A DNA stretch of 7,587 nucleotides from contig JAEWBL010000679.1 of assembly GCA_023391175.1 (NCBI GenBank), forward strand, positions 1 to 7,587, given 5' to 3'. Below, one piece after another: positions 4,293 through 7,587 of this stretch (position 1 is the first letter of the stretch; each line of letters opens with the position of its first letter). The stretch is from Pseudomonadota bacterium (GTDB lineage: Bacteria; Pseudomonadota; Alphaproteobacteria; Rhizobiales; Xanthobacteraceae). The notes under the pieces were generated by a model. The model did no database searches. It saw nothing but the letters and a program-made list of their open reading frames with translations, and was not told where the DNA came from. A program made the translations under genes and the position numbers.

Positions 4293-7289
4293 ATGCTGGA
4301 TACGCCGCACGACAAGGCGGGGGAGTGGGTCGGCCGCGCCATCGAGCGCGTGGAGGATGCCGCCCTTCTCACCGGCGGCGGCCGCTATCTGGACGATCTG
4401 GGCGTAAAGCCCGCCACGCTCCACATGGCGATCCTGCGGGCGCCCCACGCCCATGCGGACATCGTCTCCATCGACACCACCGCCGCCAAGGCGCTGCCCG
4501 GCGTCGCCGCCGTGCTCACCGGGGCAGATGTGGCGCAGCTCACCACCTCCCTCGTCGTGGGCGTGAAGGCGCCGGTGGAATGCTGGCCCATGGCGGTGGA
4601 CCGGGTGCGCTTCGTGGGCGAGCCGGTGGCCCTCGTGGTCGCGCAGGACCGCTATGTGGCGGAGGACGCCCTCGACCTCATCGAGGTCGCCTACGAGATG
4701 CGCCCGGCCGTGGTGGACCCGCTCGTCGCCATGGAAGACGGCGCGCCGCTGCTGCACGACGGCTTTCCACGCAACATCGCCTCCGACCGCAGCTTCCGCT
4801 ATGGCGACCCTGAAGCCGCCTTCGCGAAGGCCGCGCACCGAATCGCCATCTCGGTGCGCGATCCGCGCAATTCCTGCACGCCCATCGAAACCTACGGGCT
4901 CGTGGCCGAATACGACCCACACGAGGATGCCTATGACGTCCTCGCCAATTTCCAGGGTCCGTTCTCCATCCATGCGGTGATCTCGCGGGCGCTGAAGGTG
5001 CCGGGCAATCGCCTGCGCCTGCGCACGCCGCGCGACAGCGGCGGATCCTTCGGCATCAAGCAGGGCATCTTCCCCTACATCGTCCTGGGCGCCGTGGCGG
5101 CGCGGGTTTCCGGGCGGCCGGTGAAGTGGATCGAGGACCGCCTCGAACACCTCATGGCCTCCGTCTCCGCCACCAACCGCGCCACGACGCTCACCGCCGC
5201 GGTGACGGCGGACGGGCGCATCACGGCGCTCGATTACGATCAGGTGGAGGATTGCGGCGCGCACCTTCGCGCGCCCGAGCCGGCGACGCTCTACCGGATG
5301 CACGGAAACCTCACCGGCGCCTACGACATCGCGAACCTCACCGTCCGCAACCGCGTCGTGGTGACCAACAAGTGCCCCACAGGCCTCAACCGCGGCTTCG
5401 GCGGCCCGCAGGTCTATCTCGCCCTCGAACGGCTGGTGCAGCGCATCGCCGTGGAGCTGGGACTGGACCCGCTGGAGGTGATCCGCCGCAATCTCGTGCC
5501 GGCGGATGCCTTCCCCTATCGCACCGCCTCGGGCGCGCTGCTCGATTCCGGCGACTACCAGAAGACGCTGGAGCTGGGCCTTCAGGCCGGCCATCTGGAA
5601 GAGCTTCTGGCCCGGCGGGACAAGGCCCGCGCGGAGGGCCGCATCTACGGCATCGGCTATGCCGCCGTGGTGGAGCCCTCGGTCTCCAACATGGGCTATA
5701 TCGCGACCTTCCTCACCCCCGCCGAGCGGCACAAGGCGGGGCCGAAGAACGGCGCGCAAGCCACCGCCACGATCGCCATCGATCCGGTGGGCTCTGTCAC
5801 CGTCCACGTCGCCTCCGTTCCGCAAGGCCAGGGCCACCGCACCGTGCTCTCGCAGGTGGTCGCGGACGTGCTCGGCCTGAAGCCCTCCGATATCCGCGTG
5901 AATGCGGAGATGGATACGGCGAAGGATGCCTGGTCCATCGCCTCCGGCAATTATGCGAGCCGCTTCGCTGCCGCCGTGGCGGGCGCCGCGAAGATGGCGG
6001 CCGACCGCATCGCGGAACGCCTCGCCCGCGTCGCGGCCGCCCAATTGAACGTGCCTGCGGAGGACGTGATGTTCGCCGGCGGCAAGATCGCCGCCCGCTC
6101 AAATCCCGCCAATGCGGTGCCCTTCTCCCGCGTCGCCGCGCTCTCCCACTGGTCGCCGGCGCAACTGCCGGAAGGGGTGGCGCCCACCATCCGCGAGACG
6201 GTGTTCTGGACGCCGCCGGAACTCACCGCGGCGGACGCGGGCGACCACATCAATTCCTCCCTCTGCCATGGCTTCATCTTCGATTATTGCGGCATCGAGA
6301 TCGACCGCGACACGGGCGCCATCCGCATCGACCGCTACGTGACCGCGCATGACTGCGGCACCATCCTCCACCCCGGCATGGTGGACGGGCAGATCCGCGG
6401 CGGCTTCGCCCATGCGCTCGGCGCCTCCCTGCTGGAAGAGTACGCCTATGGCGAGGACGGCAGCTTCCTGACCGGCACCTTCGCCGACTATCTCGTGCCG
6501 ACCGCCATGGAGGTGCCCGAGCCGGTCATCGTCCATATGGAGACCCCCTCCCCCTTCACGCCGCTTGGCGCCAAGGGCGTGGGCGAAGGCAATTGCATGT
6601 CCACCCCCGCCTGCCTCGCCAATGCGGTGGCGGATGCGCTGGGCATCACGGACGTGCGCCTGCCGCTCGTTCCCTCCGCCGTCGCGGCCCTGATCCACGG
6701 CGCGGAGCCGCCGGCTCCGGCGGGCGCCCGTGCTGCGCCCGCGCCGGCTCCCTCCGGCAAAGGCGAGCGGCTCATGCGCGGCGCCGGCAAGGCTCATGTC
6801 GCCGCCACGCCCGAGGCGGTGTGGGCCATGCTGCTCGATCCGGACACGCTCGCCGCCATCATCCCCGGCGCGCACGACGTGCGGAAAGTCTCGGATACCA
6901 GATTCACCGCCGACGTGACGCTGGGCATCGGCCCGGTGAAGGGCCGCTACAAGGCGCAGGTCGCGCTCTCCGATCTCGACCCGCCCAGAGCCGTGACGCT
7001 CTCCGGCAAGGTGGACGGAAACCTCGGCTTCGGCGGCGGCTCCGGCCGCATCACCCTCACGCCGGACGGCGCGGGCGGGACGGAGCTTTCATACACCTAC
7101 GAGGCCTTCGTGGGCGGCAAGGTGGCGAGCGTCGGCGGACGCCTGCTGGATGGCGCGGCCAAGGTCATCATCGGCCAGTTCTTCGCGGCTCTCGCCCGCA
7201 AGGCGGGCGGCGGCGCGGCGCCGGAGGGGGGGCTCGTCTCCCGGCTCCTCGCCCGGCTCTCCTCCTTGCTCGGGAGGGACGCGCGATGA
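4293..7289 (+). CDS. Molybdenum hydroxylase large subunit (xanthine dehydrogenase/CoxL family) fused to a CoxG-like SRPBCC domain
   Basis: This 998-residue protein would be the catalytic Mo-pterin subunit of a three-part hydroxylase that adds water-derived oxygen to a substrate carbon. Residues about 12-130 form the a/b hammerhead domain (GRAIERVEDAALLTGGGRYLDD). The Mo-cofactor domains run to about 802, with FQGP (Gln221), GGSFGIK (250-256), RGFGGPQ (367-373), PQGQGHRT (510-517), SGNYASR and GVGEG, whose Glu765 matches the family's catalytic base. It lacks the VAYRCSFR loop of true CO dehydrogenase, so CO is not the expected substrate. Residues 803-827 are an Ala/Pro linker. Residues 829-969 match CoxG (AATPEAVWAMLLDPDTLAAIIPG, GPVKGRYKAQVALSDLDPP, VGGKVASVGGRLLDG), and 981-995 look like an amphipathic helix. 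Ordinary large subunits are about 750-800 residues and CoxG is usually a separate gene. The stop overlaps the FAD-subunit start. The substrate is unknown. Confidence 0.92.
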   Translation: MLDTPHDKAGEWVGRAIERVEDAALLTGGGRYLDDLGVKPATLHMAILRAPHAHADIVSIDTTAAKALPGVAAVLTGADVAQLTTSLVVGVKAPVECWPMAVDRVRFVGEPVALVVAQDRYVAEDALDLIEVAYEMRPAVVDPLVAMEDGAPLLHDGFPRNIASDRSFRYGDPEAAFAKAAHRIAISVRDPRNSCTPIETYGLVAEYDPHEDAYDVLANFQGPFSIHAVISRALKVPGNRLRLRTPRDSGGSFGIKQGIFPYIVLGAVAARVSGRPVKWIEDRLEHLMASVSATNRATTLTAAVTADGRITALDYDQVEDCGAHLRAPEPATLYRMHGNLTGAYDIANLTVRNRVVVTNKCPTGLNRGFGGPQVYLALERLVQRIAVELGLDPLEVIRRNLVPADAFPYRTASGALLDSGDYQKTLELGLQAGHLEELLARRDKARAEGRIYGIGYAAVVEPSVSNMGYIATFLTPAERHKAGPKNGAQATATIAIDPVGSVTVHVASVPQGQGHRTVLSQVVADVLGLKPSDIRVNAEMDTAKDAWSIASGNYASRFAAAVAGAAKMAADRIAERLARVAAAQLNVPAEDVMFAGGKIAARSNPANAVPFSRVAALSHWSPAQLPEGVAPTIRETVFWTPPELTAADAGDHINSSLCHGFIFDYCGIEIDRDTGAIRIDRYVTAHDCGTILHPGMVDGQIRGGFAHALGASLLEEYAYGEDGSFLTGTFADYLVPTAMEVPEPVIVHMETPSPFTPLGAKGVGEGNCMSTPACLANAVADALGITDVRLPLVPSAVAALIHGAEPPAPAGARAAPAPAPSGKGERLMRGAGKAHVAATPEAVWAMLLDPDTLAAIIPGAHDVRKVSDTRFTADVTLGIGPVKGRYKAQVALSDLDPPRAVTLSGKVDGNLGFGGGSGRITLTPDGAGGTELSYTYEAFVGGKVASVGGRLLDGAAKVIIGQFFAALARKAGGGAAPEGGLVSRLLARLSSLLGRDAR
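7272..7278 (+). promoter_or_regulatory. Shine-Dalgarno site of the FAD-subunit gene
   Basis: GGGAGGG lies 7 bases before the ATG at 7286, inside the last codons of the large-subunit gene. It supports the four-base ATGA overlap start and translational coupling of the two subunits. Confidence 0.7.
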
Positions 7290-7587
7290 AGCCCGCGGCC
7301 TTCGATTACGTCCGCGCCGAGAGCGTGGAGGAAGCCCTCGCCGTGCTACGCGAGGAGGGCTCGGACGCCCGCATCCTTGCCGGCGGCATGTCCTTCATGG
7401 CCATGCTCAACATGCGCCTCGCCCGCCCCAAGGTGCTGGTGGACATCATGCGCGTCGCCCCCCTCGCCCGGATGGACGAGGAGAAAGGCGCGCTGAAGAT
7501 CGGTGCCGGCGTGCGGCAGGCGCGGCTGCTGGCCTCTGATGGGCTGGCGCAGGCCGCCCCGCTCATCGCCAAGGCGCTCCCCTTCAC
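7286..7587 (+). CDS. FAD-binding subunit of the Mo hydroxylase, CoxM-like (3' end outside window)
   Basis: One hundred whole codons are present and the frame is open to the right edge. The translation begins MKPAAFDYVRAESVEEALAV, the standard opening of the medium subunit of Mo hydroxylases. LAGGMSFMAMLNMRLARP follows at about residues 31-48, corresponding to the FAD-pyrophosphate-binding AGGxS motif, and then VDIMRVAPL and IGAGVRQ, the second FAD motif region. Family members are about 270-300 residues, so roughly two thirds is missing. It carries electrons from the 2Fe-2S subunit to FAD and on to an acceptor. The gene overlaps the large-subunit stop by four bases (ATGA). Neither the 2Fe-2S subunit nor maturation genes are in view; they are expected downstream. 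The order large then medium differs from the medium-small-large order of classical cox operons. Confidence 0.92.
   Translation, partial: MKPAAFDYVRAESVEEALAVLREEGSDARILAGGMSFMAMLNMRLARPKVLVDIMRVAPLARMDEEKGALKIGAGVRQARLLASDGLAQAAPLIAKALPF

Noticed and set aside
4213..4407. 64-codon frame that could be a leader peptide before the Mo-hydroxylase gene
   Set aside because: It has an Arg/Ala/Ser-rich composition, no ribosome-binding site at 4213, and runs far into the hydroxylase gene out of frame.
3828..6044. 738-codon open frame on the minus strand
   Set aside because: It is antisense to the regulator and Mo-hydroxylase genes, rich in His, Arg and Gly, with no motif and no ribosome-binding site. 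The + strand genes carry clear family motifs.
4293..6700. True aerobic CO dehydrogenase large subunit
   Set aside because: The diagnostic AYRCSFR loop carrying the Cu-binding cysteine is absent; the corresponding stretch reads CPTGLNRGFGGPQ.

Overview
The window is very GC-rich, with strong G/C preference at third codon positions. All convincing genes lie on the + strand and are tightly packed. The gene content (periplasmic NMT1/SsuA-type ABC importer, UbiD decarboxylase, aerobic-type molybdenum hydroxylase, AraC regulator) and the composition fit an alphaproteobacterium of the Hyphomicrobiales, possibly Xanthobacteraceae. That placement is inferred from style and not from a marker gene. I see no rRNA, tRNA, CRISPR array, insertion sequence or phage gene.

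Layout: (1) 1-436 is the 3' end of a UbiD-family decarboxylase gene cut by the left edge. (2) 437-520 is a short gap with a GC-rich hairpin. (3) 521-3234 encodes a complete ABC importer: binding protein with signal peptide, ATPase and permease. A strong hairpin separates the binding-protein gene from the ATPase gene, and the ATPase and permease genes overlap by one base. (4) 3252-4091 encodes an AraC-family regulator 17 bases after the permease gene, probably on the same transcript. (5) 4092-4292 is a 201-base gap, the most likely place for a new promoter. (6) 4293-7289 encodes a 998-residue xanthine dehydrogenase/CoxL-type large subunit fused through an Ala/Pro linker to a CoxG-like SRPBCC domain and a short amphipathic tail. 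(7) 7286-7587 is the start of the FAD-binding (CoxM-like) subunit, overlapping the large-subunit stop by four bases and cut by the right edge.

A reasonable joint reading is uptake and catabolism of a small aromatic or heteroaromatic acid. The importer would bring it in, a prFMN-dependent UbiD enzyme would remove a carboxyl group, and the Mo/FAD enzyme (with a 2Fe-2S subunit expected outside the window) would hydroxylate the ring or a CoA ester. The AraC protein would sense a pathway compound. The substrate cannot be read from the sequence.

The most unusual element is the CoxL-CoxG fusion. In CO dehydrogenase systems CoxG is a separate protein linked to membrane association, so the fusion suggests a Mo hydroxylase with its own built-in membrane or electron-acceptor docking module. 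The rest is ordinary accessory catabolic DNA. I found nothing that I can honestly call a wholly new system.
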